In this document: positions 34,375 through 43,278 of the stretch, piece after piece | How positions within the stretch are numbered: the stretch's first letter is position 1 | Layout of the letters: each line of letters begins with the position of its first letter | Origin: Azohydromonas lata NBRC 102462 | GTDB lineage: Bacteria > Pseudomonadota > Gammaproteobacteria > Burkholderiales > Burkholderiaceae_C | DNA length: 64,000 nucleotides | Reading direction: 5' to 3' | Assembly (NCBI RefSeq): GCF_001571085.1 | Contig: NZ_BCTC01000016.1 | Span: 28,393 to 92,392, forward strand | Notes under the pieces: generated by a model | What the model was told of the DNA's origin: nothing | What the model saw: the letters and a program-made list of their open reading frames with translations, nothing else | Databases searched by the model: none | Program-made: the position numbers and the translations under genes

Positions 34375-36159
34375 TTGGCAGACATAGGCCCAGATGGCAG
34401 AAATGAACCGCCAGTCAAAGGATTTCCAGCCAAACGGACGGATCATAGCTGGCACGCCCTTTTGATCAGCCACCTCGCAGTCGGCACAATCACGGGCTTG
34501 GTGTTATGGGCATTGACGAACGTGTCTGCCTCGTTGCCTGCCGAAATTGTTGGCGCCTGCTTGTACATGACGATTGCCACCGCCTTAGGATGGTTGTTAT
34601 CTCATGGCGCTTACTCCTCGGCCAAGGCAAAAACTATTTTTGCAATTTTGCTTGGTCTTGTCTTCGGGTTGCTGGGTGCCCACGCAGGGCTGGCTACAGA
34701 TGGTGGTGGGAGATTCGGGCCGCCATTGGGGCACATGTTGGCCGCTTTGGTAGTTGGTTTCATCACACTGCCGTTGGCCGCTGGCTGGCGGCAGACAATA
34801 CGGCGCTTTGATTACCCAAGCCTCTTTCAATTTGCTTGGCGCAATGCGCTGCTCATTTTATTAAGTTGTGCCTTGACAGGCCTGCTGTGGGTCCTGTTGG
34901 TAGCCGCTGCCTGGCTCATGGAGAGCATCGGCATACGCCAGTTTAATGAAATCTTGGTTTCCCCCGCATTCAGGATCGTCCTGACGGCGTCTGCGCTTGG
35001 CCTGTCAACCGGACTGGTGCTAATTCTGGCCGACACAACGTCAAGCAGCATCAGCGGCTTGCTTTCGCTCATTAGTTGGTTTTTGCCGCTTGCTCAAGCC
35101 TTTGCGGTCATCTGGCTGGTGGCGCTACTTATCACTGGTGTTGAACCTTTGTTCGCAACACGCAGCGCGGCGTTCTACTTGCTTTGGTTTGCTTTGCTTG
35201 CGATCGTTTTCGTAAATGCCGCTTTTCAGGATGGGCGTAAACCGCCGGTCTACCCTCCTTTCCTTGCTTCGGTCTTGCGTGCAGCTTGGATCACGTTTCC
35301 GGTACTCTGCGCTCTTGCCTGCTGGGCTCTTGCTCAGCGGGTTCAGCAACATGGTTGGACACAGGCTCGAATCTGGGCTGCAGTTGTGGCGCTGTTGATC
35401 ACCATGCACGCAGTTGGATATGTCACTTCGCTCGTTTTCCGCAGGCGCGCATGGATGGCCACGATCGCACCGACAAACGTCGCGGCGGCACTTCTTGAAG
35501 TCGCTTTTGTGACAGCTCTGATCAGCCCCATTGCCGATGTGCGCATGCTTGCTGCGAATGATCAGGTGGCACGGCTTCAAGCGGGGAAAGTTACACTCGC
35601 CGAATTCGATTGGCAGTACCTCGCACGTGAGCAGCGTTATGGTCGCCCTGCGTTGGAGGCGCTCGCCACTCAGCAAGGGAGTACGTCGTACAGCAAAGAT
35701 CTGGCAGAGCGCGCCAAACAGGCGTTAAACGATATTGTTCCAGACCCGAATATTCAAAATACAGCGAAGACAAAGAACGTCAACATCGAAAATGTCGTTG
35801 TGTTGCCAGTTGGTGCCAAGCTTCCCCCGGACTTGGTGCACTGGCTAACCAAGACCCATACAGACTGGAATATTCAGGCGTGTCTTTCGCAGCCAGAGAA
35901 ATGTGTCATCTGGCTTACTGACGCCAATGCAGACGCTCAACAAGAAGCCCTACTGTTGTGGGAGGAGGGGAGCGGCGTCTCTGCAACAATATATGGAAAA
36001 AGCTTCAGCGGCTGGCGAAAAGAGGCTAGAGTCATCGGTTCCCAGAAGACGGTCTCTGCATGGCGAGCCGCCATTGAAACAGCTCAGACTCGCTTGGTTG
36101 CGCCCCGCTGGCCAGATTTAATGATGGGAGATGAACGGCTTGAAGTAATTGAGCATTGA
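34375..36159 (+). CDS. DUF4153-type polytopic membrane protein
   Basis: A large membrane protein with about 11-12 helices in its first 370 residues and a soluble C-terminal domain (from about QVARLQAGKVTLAEFDWQYL). The layout and the motif RYGRPALEAL are typical of DUF4153 proteins of betaproteobacteria. No in-frame ATG exists near the 5' end; the frame is open back to 34171, but that part has no coding character. I take the TTG at 34375 as a provisional start. Function unknown; a transport or envelope role is likely from topology. Confidence 0.7.
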   Translation: MADIGPDGRNEPPVKGFPAKRTDHSWHALLISHLAVGTITGLVLWALTNVSASLPAEIVGACLYMTIATALGWLLSHGAYSSAKAKTIFAILLGLVFGLLGAHAGLATDGGGRFGPPLGHMLAALVVGFITLPLAAGWRQTIRRFDYPSLFQFAWRNALLILLSCALTGLLWVLLVAAAWLMESIGIRQFNEILVSPAFRIVLTASALGLSTGLVLILADTTSSSISGLLSLISWFLPLAQAFAVIWLVALLITGVEPLFATRSAAFYLLWFALLAIVFVNAAFQDGRKPPVYPPFLASVLRAAWITFPVLCALACWALAQRVQQHGWTQARIWAAVVALLITMHAVGYVTSLVFRRRAWMATIAPTNVAAALLEVAFVTALISPIADVRMLAANDQVARLQAGKVTLAEFDWQYLAREQRYGRPALEALATQQGSTSYSKDLAERAKQALNDIVPDPNIQNTAKTKNVNIENVVVLPVGAKLPPDLVHWLTKTHTDWNIQACLSQPEKCVIWLTDANADAQQEALLLWEEGSGVSATIYGKSFSGWRKEARVIGSQKTVSAWRAAIETAQTRLVAPRWPDLMMGDERLEVIEH

Positions 36160-36296
36160 AATGCTTATTCGTTTGTCTGTTGCCCCATAAGAACGACGAC
36201 CGTCTGCTTCCTGGCAAGGAGGGAAATTATACGAGTAGCCGCTATCGGCACCAGTAGGCCGAATGATACTCATAATTGAATGTCCGCACTCAGCCT

Positions 36297-36649
36297 CTAT
36301 GCATAGATCTCAACTATCAATAGTTGAGCCACCCGGTGACTTATGCGGTTCAGCAGCGCGATCCTCCTAGAGCCGAATACATCTTTTCATAGTTGCGGTC
36401 CTGCACCGCTACGCCCGTGCATTGCCGTATTGGAGCCCACGCACCAGTAGATGACGAACTACCCATGAAGGCCAGGCCGGCAGCAGCGCGAGCGCTGCTC
36501 GTGCCGGTCAAAACTATGACAAGAACCTCCAGAGGCCACTTGCTCGGAACGTCGATGGCATCCGGGAAAATCGTAGGGCGGTGGGCAGGTCTATGCATAG
36601 CTGACATCTATGCATAGAGGCTGCTATGAAAAGCTTTTCATAGCAGCCT
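36297..36649. repeat. Cluster of palindromes built on CTAT...ATAG
   Basis: Within 353 bases there are three copies of the palindrome CTATGCATAG (36297-36306, 36591-36600, 36608-36617). There is also a 20-base palindrome CTCAACTAT-CA-ATAGTTGAG (36309-36328) and a perfect 32-base palindrome (36618-36649, centre GAAAAGCTTTTC). The shared CTAT/ATAG ends suggest one binding protein. Candidates are a recombination or resolution site, an operator array, or an origin-type structure. No gene between them is convincing. Confidence 0.6.
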
Positions 36650-36683
36650 ACTGCGGGTATTCGTTCGGTGCGTAATGCCGAAT

Positions 36684-36930
36684 CTATGAAATCGCGGCTT
36701 TCGCGGTCGCCAGCCGCCCTAACGGCGGCGTGAGGTCGTAAAGCCGCCGGGCGATGAGGTGACGGACTTCTCCCTCGCGCTACCACACGCCGCAGACCGC
36801 CAGCAGCCGGGAGTACAGCAGTTCTTGGCGTTGCTGCTCGCGCAGAAACCGTCACACGATGACCTTCACCGTGCCGGTCTCGCCGTCCAGCGTCAAAAGG
36901 CCGACGCCTTTGGCGGGACTGGTCCCGCTC
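36684..36930 (-). pseudogene. dnaE2: Decayed 3' end of dnaE2 (error-prone DNA polymerase)
   Basis: Read on the minus strand in one frame, the segment gives KGVGLLTLDGETGTVKVIV, then stop, RFLREQQRQELLYSRLLAVCGVW, stop, REGEVRHLIARRLYDL and TPPLGRL. This is the C-terminal signature of ImuC/DnaE2, where the family has VIVW...RSRLLAVxGxWQ.EGxVRHL. Two nonsense codons (TGG to TGA, CAG to TAG type) and loss of the rest show it is dead. It is probably a relic of an imuA-imuB-dnaE2 SOS cassette. Confidence 0.7.
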
Positions 36931-37011
36931 CCGTGCCATGAACCCGGAATTTGTCCGAATCGATCTCCCGCGACTATCCCTGCGGCGCCGAGTCGGCCGT
37001 CATCTGCAATA

Positions 37012-37027
37012 CTGTACGGACATACAG
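37012..37027 (+). promoter_or_regulatory. LexA (SOS) box
   Basis: CTGTACGGACATACAG fits the CTGT-N8-ACAG consensus of the proteobacterial LexA operator. It ends 19 bases before the ATG at 37047 of the gene interrupted by the first island, so that gene was probably SOS-induced. Confidence 0.75.
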
Positions 37028-37046
37028 TTGCAGGGCAGAGGAAGCT

Positions 37047-37142
37047 ATGGACGCCGATACGCTTGAAGCCGTGCACGAGGACCGGCTGTGGATCGACAAC
37101 GGCTGGACGGCCAAGGTCATCAAGAACGAGGACGACGACGGC
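37047..37142 (+). pseudogene. 5' half of an SOS-box gene split by the first GInt island
   Basis: The first 32 codons (start MDADTLEAVHEDRLWIDNGW, end KNEDDDG) follow a LexA box and AGAGGAAG. After GGCTG the reading frame leaves coding sequence. Joined at the 7-base repeat ACGGCTG to the segment beginning at 45073, the frame continues as NEDDDG-WAVAMT without a break, giving a protein of about 158 residues. The product is an unknown protein of the element backbone. Confidence 0.85.
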
Positions 37143-37144
37143 TG
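37138..37144 (+). repeat. Left attachment-site core of GInt-1
   Basis: ACGGCTG, repeated directly at 45069-45075. Recombination between the two copies would restore the split gene exactly. The true crossover may be the inner six bases CGGCTG, because with that core the inverted terminal motifs TGTGAGTTG (37162-37170) and its complement (45044-45052) lie at the same distance, 17 bases, from both ends. Confidence 0.8.
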
Positions 37145-37210
37145 TTCTGGTAGCTCCATGGTGTGAGTTGGGAAATCCTTGTAGCGCAGGGAGTTGGGTG
37201 TTTTGATCTG

Positions 37211-37223
37211 GTCTCGAAGAGAC
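37211..37223. promoter_or_regulatory. Conserved gin-leader palindrome, copy 1
   Basis: GTCTCGAAGAGAC, followed by GAGTAGC. The second island has GTCTCGTAGAGAC plus GAGTAGC at 53257, in both cases 42-46 bases before the first gene of the gin operon. Conservation in otherwise diverged leaders points to an operator or recombinase-binding site. Confidence 0.6.
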
Positions 37224-37267
37224 GAGTAGCGAGATAGGGGGCCGGGGGGAAGACGGAGATCAAACCC

Positions 37268-37564
37268 ATGCCTGTGGACAACGCTCTGCTGCAGCACTGG
37301 CACGCCCTTGATGCCGCGGTCGTGCTTCGTGCCCTTGCCGAACATGCCAAGCCCGACCCGGATTTCCGACCCCGCAAGGATCACCGGACCATGCGTTGGT
37401 ACGCCTGTGTCGGCGGCCGAGAGTTCACGCTGGTGATCACCGGCCCCAAGTTCTTTGACGACCACACGCAGGAGTCCGGTGGGGGAGCCATTGACCTTGC
37501 CATGCACGTGCTGGGCGTCCCCTTCGGCAAGGCCGTGAAGCAGTTGAAGGCGCGCGGCATATAA
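37268..37564 (+). CDS. Small leading protein of the gin operon, primase-zinc-finger-like without cysteines
   Basis: A 98-residue protein. The C-terminal part, GPKFFDDHTQESGGGAIDLAM followed by HVLGVPFGKAVKQL, resembles the second half of CHC2-type primase domains (F-x-D...GGGAIDLVMxL...F-x-x-A), but the zinc-binding cysteines and histidine are absent. The paralogue at 53310 has the same pattern. It is placed first, 38 bases before ginA, so it is probably expressed with the recombinases and may help binding to DNA ends. This is inference. Confidence 0.65.
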   Translation: MPVDNALLQHWHALDAAVVLRALAEHAKPDPDFRPRKDHRTMRWYACVGGREFTLVITGPKFFDDHTQESGGGAIDLAMHVLGVPFGKAVKQLKARGI

Positions 37565-37602
37565 GGCGTGCCAAGCCCGCTGAATTACCGTAACGCTTCG
37601 CG

Positions 37603-38769
37603 ATGCGACTGGTTTTCAGCACCGACAGCTTCGTCTATGCGGGCAGGCCACGGCCCGGCCTGCCCATCATGCTCGGCGACGACATGTGGCCACTGCAGCC
37701 GGCGCAGGAATTTCTCATCCATCGACTATTGGGCAAAGGCAAGGCACTCAGCCGCCTGACCTGGGAAGACTATGGGCGACGCCTGTGGGACTACTTCGCG
37801 TTCTTGCATGGCCACGGGATCAAGTGGGACGACTGTTCAGAGAACCATGGACAAGGCCCGATCGCCAGATACAAGACCTGGTCTCTGGCAGAGGTGGGTG
37901 TCAGCAGGAGGACCCTCAACGCCCGCTTGCGGCTCGTGATCGAGTTCTACACGTGGGCGTTCAAGCATGGCCACATCCAAACCCTGCCGTTCGGGTTCGA
38001 AGTCTGCCGTGCCTACAAGGGAGAGCACTTGCTTGTGCACGCGGTGGATCCGGGCGCGGTGCTTGAAAGGCCCGATGTCTTTGAGCGGGAATGGAGCGCG
38101 CCGCCAGACTTTCTCGCCCTGGAAGAGATCGCTGCATGCCGGGCAAGTGCAGCGCTGCGCAGGGCTGGGCCGCGCCTACTGTTCGATCTCATGTGGCGCA
38201 CGGGCCTGCGTTCGTGCGAGGCACGCACCTTTCCTTTGAAGTACGTCTTCGACCCATCCAGACGGAATGACTGCCATCGCGGCCGCATGATCAGGCTGAC
38301 CCTCGATCCCCGCGACATGTGGATCAAGTTCGGCAAGCCGCGGCAGGTCGACATTCCGTACTCGCTCATGCAGGACATGCATGCCTACACGCTGTACGAG
38401 CGCAACCGGCTTCGCAGCGTGTCGACGCAGGAGCATGCCGCGCTCGTTCTCAGCGAGTACGGGCGTCCCTACAGCCGAAACGCTGTAGGAGACATGATGC
38501 GGGCCGTCTCCGCCGAAATCGGCTCCGGATTCCGCGTTACAGCGCTGATGCTCAGGCACAGCTACGCCGTGCACACGCTGGCACGACTGCGCTCCGTGCC
38601 GGACTTCAAGGGCGAACCATTGCTTTACGTCCGTGACCGGCTCGGTCACGCCGACGTGACGACCACTGCCATTTATCTGGGCCAACTCAACCAATTGGCG
38701 TCCGGCGTGGTGATTGCGATCGAGGACGAGTTCGACCGCATGTTCGAAGTGCCGGCGGTGACGCAGTAG
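37603..38769 (+). CDS. ginA: GinA-type tyrosine recombinase
   Basis: A 388-residue member of the tyrosine recombinase family, similar in size to TnpA of Tn554. Catalytic boxes are RTGLRSCEARTF (Arg I, about residue 202), LMLRHSYAVHTL (about residue 316) and RLGHADVTTTAIYLGQ (Tyr about residue 357). It is paralogous to the protein encoded at 53597. It would act with GinB and GinC in excision and integration of the island. Confidence 0.87.
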   Translation: MRLVFSTDSFVYAGRPRPGLPIMLGDDMWPLQPAQEFLIHRLLGKGKALSRLTWEDYGRRLWDYFAFLHGHGIKWDDCSENHGQGPIARYKTWSLAEVGVSRRTLNARLRLVIEFYTWAFKHGHIQTLPFGFEVCRAYKGEHLLVHAVDPGAVLERPDVFEREWSAPPDFLALEEIAACRASAALRRAGPRLLFDLMWRTGLRSCEARTFPLKYVFDPSRRNDCHRGRMIRLTLDPRDMWIKFGKPRQVDIPYSLMQDMHAYTLYERNRLRSVSTQEHAALVLSEYGRPYSRNAVGDMMRAVSAEIGSGFRVTALMLRHSYAVHTLARLRSVPDFKGEPLLYVRDRLGHADVTTTAIYLGQLNQLASGVVIAIEDEFDRMFEVPAVTQ

Positions 38770-38812
38770 CTGGGGCCTATTCCATCCCGTTGCGTGATGC
38801 CGAGAGCTCGCC

Positions 38813-40594
38813 ATGCCAAGAAGCAAGAACTATGGACCCAAGCCCGGGCTGGCCGAGGTTGCAGACGCGGTGCCCGGCGCGACCGTGCGTGATGCCGGCA
38901 TGCAGCACGCCGCCGTCGCGACAGGTTCCGCCGATGTCGATGTCATGGAGATCGTTGGTCATGGACGTCGGAACCCAGATGGCATAAGGACCATTGCTCT
39001 GTCCGAGTGGCTGGGTCGAGGTATTGATGCGTGGGTCTGGGCGAGCAAGGACGCGCTGGTTGCGGCACTGCATGCACGGCAACACGAATTGAACACCCTC
39101 AATGGCTATGCAGGCGGATTCAGGCAGGTCTTCAGGTTCCTCACGGAAGGTCGCTGCGTGCCACTACTCACTGATCCTGCTGGTATGACGGCTGCCCATG
39201 TCCGCCAGTTCGTGGCCTGGCTCAGGATGCGGGCAGCGGCCCGGCAAAGCCGTGGTGATGGAGTCAGAACGGAATACACACGGGCCAAGGGCGCATTGAG
39301 ATTGCTGCTGCGGCAGTACGCGATCAAGGTCGAGGAGAGAGATTTCTTCCCGACCAACCCGTTCGCTGGGCTGTCGAAGACATCCGCGGCGCAGCAGCCA
39401 TTGAGCGATGCGGAACAGCAGCGGCTCGCACAATCCCTCAAGGCGGACCTCTCGGCACTTCACCACGGACGCATCCACTTGACGGGAGCGGACGTGGCGA
39501 CGTTGCATTACCTGGTGGTTGCGCTGCGAACGGGAGGAAACCCGACACCGCTGCTTGAAATGTGCCGAGATCCACTGCGGCCAGGATTGCTGCCCGGTAC
39601 CATGATCCTGGAAACCCGGAAGTACCGGGCGCACAAAACGGTACGCAAGGCTCTGCGCGGACCGCAGTCCGACACTGACGACCCTGGAAACAATGCCAGG
39701 GTGATTCCAATGGATGCCGTGGCGGTACTGCAGCGCATGATCGCCATTACAGAGCCATTGATCGCCGCAGCGCCGGTCCCGTACAGGAATCTGGTGTGGC
39801 TATATTCGTCTCAGGCACAACGATCGAGGGGAGGCATCACGTGCCTGAACAAGTGTGCCCTGCACAGGAGCATTGCACGGCTGGTCGAGCGCCACGGTCT
39901 TCTTGGCGACGATGGAAAACCGCTCAAGCTCAACACCATGCGGCTGCGCCAGTCGCTCGCGCAGCGAGGCTGGCGTCTGACCGAAGGGGATCCGTTCGGG
40001 GTGGCGGCGCTGCTGGGAAACACCCCCCGCGTGGCCGGCACCAACTACTCGTCCATCACCGAGAAGATCAAGGCAGAAGCGGCACGATTGCTCGGCGCGG
40101 GCCTGGCATCACTCCTCGCAGCCAGCAGCAGCGGCAAGACGATCATCCCAATCGCCACGGTCACGACACAGGACCTGACGCCTACGCCGACGGCACGGTG
40201 CAAGGACAGTCTCTATGGGGAAAATGCACCCAAGGACGGCATGAATCACTGCAGGTCGTTCCTGTTGTGCCTGTTCTGCAAATCCTTTGCAGTGGTGGGC
40301 GAGCCTGATGACCTGTGGCGGTTGTTCAGCTTCCAGGCCTTCCTCGAGATCGAGCTCGCACGCATGAGAACGCTTCGCGGCGAGGGCTTGGTCGATGTCG
40401 CCGAGATGCAGAGTTTGTGCGACATCCTGCTGCAGGCCATCACGTTCATCGACGACTTCACGACGCTGCACTTCGGGCCGAAGCTGCCACGCGAGGCCAA
40501 AGCCAGAGCGAAGGTCCAGTTGCATCCCTTCTGGGCGCTTGAACTGCGCAAGGCCCGATCCTTCCGTGGCCACGCTTCTTCTGTGGTGTCGTAG
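38813..40594 (+). CDS. ginB: GinB-type tyrosine recombinase with zinc-binding C-terminus
   Basis: A 593-residue recombinase similar in layout to TnpB of Tn554. Box I is VALRTGGNPTPLLEM (about residue 236), box II MRLRQSLAQRG (about residue 377) and the terminal box LLGNTPRVAGTNYSSI (Tyr about residue 412). A Cys-rich segment near residues 462-490 (C, HC, CLFC) probably binds zinc. It starts with MPRSKNY, as does its paralogue at 54808. Box II departs from the usual HxxR, so its catalytic competence should not be taken for granted. Confidence 0.82.
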   Translation: MPRSKNYGPKPGLAEVADAVPGATVRDAGMQHAAVATGSADVDVMEIVGHGRRNPDGIRTIALSEWLGRGIDAWVWASKDALVAALHARQHELNTLNGYAGGFRQVFRFLTEGRCVPLLTDPAGMTAAHVRQFVAWLRMRAAARQSRGDGVRTEYTRAKGALRLLLRQYAIKVEERDFFPTNPFAGLSKTSAAQQPLSDAEQQRLAQSLKADLSALHHGRIHLTGADVATLHYLVVALRTGGNPTPLLEMCRDPLRPGLLPGTMILETRKYRAHKTVRKALRGPQSDTDDPGNNARVIPMDAVAVLQRMIAITEPLIAAAPVPYRNLVWLYSSQAQRSRGGITCLNKCALHRSIARLVERHGLLGDDGKPLKLNTMRLRQSLAQRGWRLTEGDPFGVAALLGNTPRVAGTNYSSITEKIKAEAARLLGAGLASLLAASSSGKTIIPIATVTTQDLTPTPTARCKDSLYGENAPKDGMNHCRSFLLCLFCKSFAVVGEPDDLWRLFSFQAFLEIELARMRTLRGEGLVDVAEMQSLCDILLQAITFIDDFTTLHFGPKLPREAKARAKVQLHPFWALELRKARSFRGHASSVVS

Positions 40595-40623
40595 ATGCGC
40601 CTTGCCCATGGAGCGTGAAGAAC

Positions 40624-42714
40624 ATGAGTACCAGCAGGCTTACAAGGGCAGTCGGCGCGACTCTCACGGCTGTCGGTCGGCACGCGACAGATGAAACCGT
40701 TCTTGTTCCGCCACAGCATCCTGAGACGGAGCCGTGCCGTGTTCCAAGCAGCCAACGCGGGGATCGTGACTTGGAGCAGTCCAGGTCCCATAGTTCGAAG
40801 CCCGGTATCGCTCGACGCGCCGCAGTGCCGCGTACACACACAGCACATCGGGCCCAGGCGCTGCTCGCCATTCAGCCCACCACGGTGGCAGGGCTCACCC
40901 GTGCGCAACGTGGGTGGGTTGTCATCTCAGCCTTGGAAGACGACCACGGGCATGTGCGGGCTGTCAGTCGCTTCAGCGACTCCGTGTGGGATCTTCGAAG
41001 CTTGTTCAAGGTCCAGAACCGTCCTGAACACCAGATGGTCTTCGAATGGCCCGGTAATGTCCCAGAGGCACTTGTCGAGGACGCAAAGGCTGCTCTTTAT
41101 GCCTGGTACAAGCGCGGCAAGCCCGGCTGGAAAACGCCTGCCGCTGCGACGGTGTTCCTTGCCATGCAGGATGGGAAAAGGACGTTGCAGCACCTTGCCC
41201 GAGTCGGGGTGCAGCGCTTCGACCAGGTGCGACCCATTCACGTCTGTGACTACGTCGAGCATATGAGGGCTGTAGAAAAAGTCGGCCCTACGACCCTGAG
41301 GTACCGGCTTGAGATCCTGGAACTGGTGAGGCTGTTCAGGCAGGACGTGAAATACCCCTTCGTCATCGATCCCTGGGCAGGCGATGGACTGCGCAAGGTG
41401 TGTGGCATGCGCGACGGCATCGCGGTTGGCAAGACCCCTGTGATTCCGCCCGCGGTACAGGCCAGCATCTTCAATTACGCTGAGTTGATCTTGAGCAGGG
41501 CAGCTGCGCTGCTTGATGCCCGGGACGCCGGGAAAATCGGGCCCTTCTCGACTCGTCTGGTTGAGGTGCGAAACGCGGTGCTGTATCTGCTGCAGATCTC
41601 CACGGGGATGCGCAACAGCGAAGCCACGGGAGTCAGGAACGGCGCCTGGCGGACTGAGCGCAAGAGCGGCACCACCTTCCACTGGATAAAGACATGGGAA
41701 CACAAGACCGGCAAGGGACTGGTGGAGTTCCTTGCCCCTGTCGAGACGTTGCGGGCATTGGAGACATTGCAACGCTGGGCTGCGCCGTATCAGTCCCTGC
41801 TTCGCGCGGAAATCGAACGGCTCGAACAAGTTCTTGCCGAGCCTGTTCAACGGGGGCACAAGCGCCGAGACCAGAGCCAGGAAACGTTGTCGACGGGCGT
41901 GACACGGGTTGCTGCGATGCAGCGCCTGGAACAAGCACGTGCGTCCTCAACCAGCCTGTTCCTCACGCTGGATCATCGAAGCCGAACAGAAATGCCGGGC
42001 GTAGATGGTCAAGTCAAGGTCATGAGCGTTGCCGCGTGCAACGCCGCTTTGCGGCGACTGGCGGTCAATGCAGGCGTCGACTGGGAACTGGCGAACCACC
42101 AGTGCCGTCGAACCTTTGCGTGGTTGATTGCACAGTCGAGACTGGGGGCGAATGCGTTGGTCTTCCTGAAGTGGCAGCTCAAGCATTGCAGCATGAGCAT
42201 GACGCAGCTCTATGCGGCCAACCCACGCCAGGACGGTGCCCTGTACGAAGAGATCCGCGACGAAATCTCCACCGAAAGGATTGATGTGATGGAATCGTGG
42301 TTCGACGGCGATGAGCCGCTGGCCGGCGGAGCTGGTAAGAAGATCAAGGAACTCCGAGCTACGGCAATCAAGGACAGGCGAAGCCTGCTCCTGCACACCG
42401 CGCAGCATGTCAACATCCGGGGCACGGGACACTCGTGGTGCCTGGCCGAGCAGCGAGGGTGCGGTGGCGAGGGCCTCTACGAGCCCATCAAGTGTGCTGA
42501 CTGCTCGACTTCTGTGATCGATGGCAGGAACATTGGCGTCTGGCAAAATATCCACCTGCAGAACCTGGAGTTGGGCAAGGTCACGGACTGCGGCCCAGGC
42601 GTACAGCAACGCGCTGCCAGGGAGATCGAGATCTCGGCCGAGGTACTCAAGGAGCTGGGCGTTGCCGTACCTGAGCAAGGAGACAACGCAACTGACGGTG
42701 AGATCCCGACATGA
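40624..42714 (+). CDS. ginC: GinC-type large tyrosine recombinase
   Basis: A 696-residue recombinase. Box I is STGMRNSEATG (about residue 327), then NHQCRRTFAWL (about residue 493), KWQLKHCSMSMTQLYAANP (His, and Tyr about residue 528). A C-terminal Cys cluster (CLAEQRGCGG, KCADCS) suggests a zinc site. ATG at 40624 is taken as start. Its stop overlaps ginD (ATGA). Paralogue at 56651. Confidence 0.84.
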   Translation: MSTSRLTRAVGATLTAVGRHATDETVLVPPQHPETEPCRVPSSQRGDRDLEQSRSHSSKPGIARRAAVPRTHTAHRAQALLAIQPTTVAGLTRAQRGWVVISALEDDHGHVRAVSRFSDSVWDLRSLFKVQNRPEHQMVFEWPGNVPEALVEDAKAALYAWYKRGKPGWKTPAAATVFLAMQDGKRTLQHLARVGVQRFDQVRPIHVCDYVEHMRAVEKVGPTTLRYRLEILELVRLFRQDVKYPFVIDPWAGDGLRKVCGMRDGIAVGKTPVIPPAVQASIFNYAELILSRAAALLDARDAGKIGPFSTRLVEVRNAVLYLLQISTGMRNSEATGVRNGAWRTERKSGTTFHWIKTWEHKTGKGLVEFLAPVETLRALETLQRWAAPYQSLLRAEIERLEQVLAEPVQRGHKRRDQSQETLSTGVTRVAAMQRLEQARASSTSLFLTLDHRSRTEMPGVDGQVKVMSVAACNAALRRLAVNAGVDWELANHQCRRTFAWLIAQSRLGANALVFLKWQLKHCSMSMTQLYAANPRQDGALYEEIRDEISTERIDVMESWFDGDEPLAGGAGKKIKELRATAIKDRRSLLLHTAQHVNIRGTGHSWCLAEQRGCGGEGLYEPIKCADCSTSVIDGRNIGVWQNIHLQNLELGKVTDCGPGVQQRAAREIEISAEVLKELGVAVPEQGDNATDGEIPT

Positions 42715-43187
42715 GCCGCGTCCTCACGACGGTTCCCGGGAAGGTTGAATCAAAGCCGGCAGATTCCTCCCGTTTGAAAGTCCCGGCCAGGGGCCGAAGC
42801 CGGGAAAAGACCACAGAGGAGTTACGGCTCGCCCTCCTCAGGCTCAAAAACAAGGCACTGAAGGTCAGCATCTCGGCGGTGGCAAGGGAAGCCGGAGTGG
42901 ATGCTTCGCTGATCCACAACACCTACCCTGACATCGCGGAGGAAATCAGGGCCGTCATGGGCCGCACCTCGCGCCGGCAGCGGGACGAGATGCGCGCAAA
43001 GCTGACAGCCAGCCGTCAACGTCTTCGCGAAGTCACCGCCGAGCGGGATCAGCTCAAGAGGGAGTTGTCCATGCTGGCTTCAACGAACTTGACCCTGAGC
43101 GAGCAGGTTGCCGTTCTGAGGGCAGAAGTCGACGGCAAGCTCAAACGGCTTGGCCTTGGTCCGCTTGTGGAACCCGCGTCGAATTGA
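42711..43187 (+). CDS. ginD: GinD-like small coiled-coil protein (TnpC-like)
   Basis: A 158-residue protein. A basic N-terminus is followed by a helix-turn-helix-like segment (VSISAVAREAGVDASLIHNTY) and a long coiled coil (ASRQRLREVTAERDQLKREL, then STNLTLSEQVAVL). This matches the DUF6262/TnpC type found as last gene in Tn554-like and GInt operons, where it influences recombination. Paralogue at 58687. Confidence 0.82.
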   Translation: MSRVLTTVPGKVESKPADSSRLKVPARGRSREKTTEELRLALLRLKNKALKVSISAVAREAGVDASLIHNTYPDIAEEIRAVMGRTSRRQRDEMRAKLTASRQRLREVTAERDQLKRELSMLASTNLTLSEQVAVLRAEVDGKLKRLGLGPLVEPASN

Positions 43188-43278
43188 GAGTGTTCAGTAC
43201 CACTGCTGCCGATTTGTTCCAGCATCTCGTGCAAGTAGGCACGGACCTTGATCGTCTTCTTGCAGCGTATGCCTCATG

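Noticed and set aside
36350..36607. 85-residue minus-strand ORF between the palindromes
   Set aside because: Weak coding character, no ribosome binding site, and it overlaps the palindrome cluster.
37268..37564. Functional DNA primase
   Set aside because: Only a CHC2-like tail without zinc ligands is present, with no TOPRIM domain.
37145..43187. Recombinase-in-trio (RIT) element or plain Tn554
   Set aside because: Three recombinases occur in RIT elements too, but sizes (388, 593, 696) and the TnpC-like fourth gene fit GInts better; Tn554 has only two recombinases.
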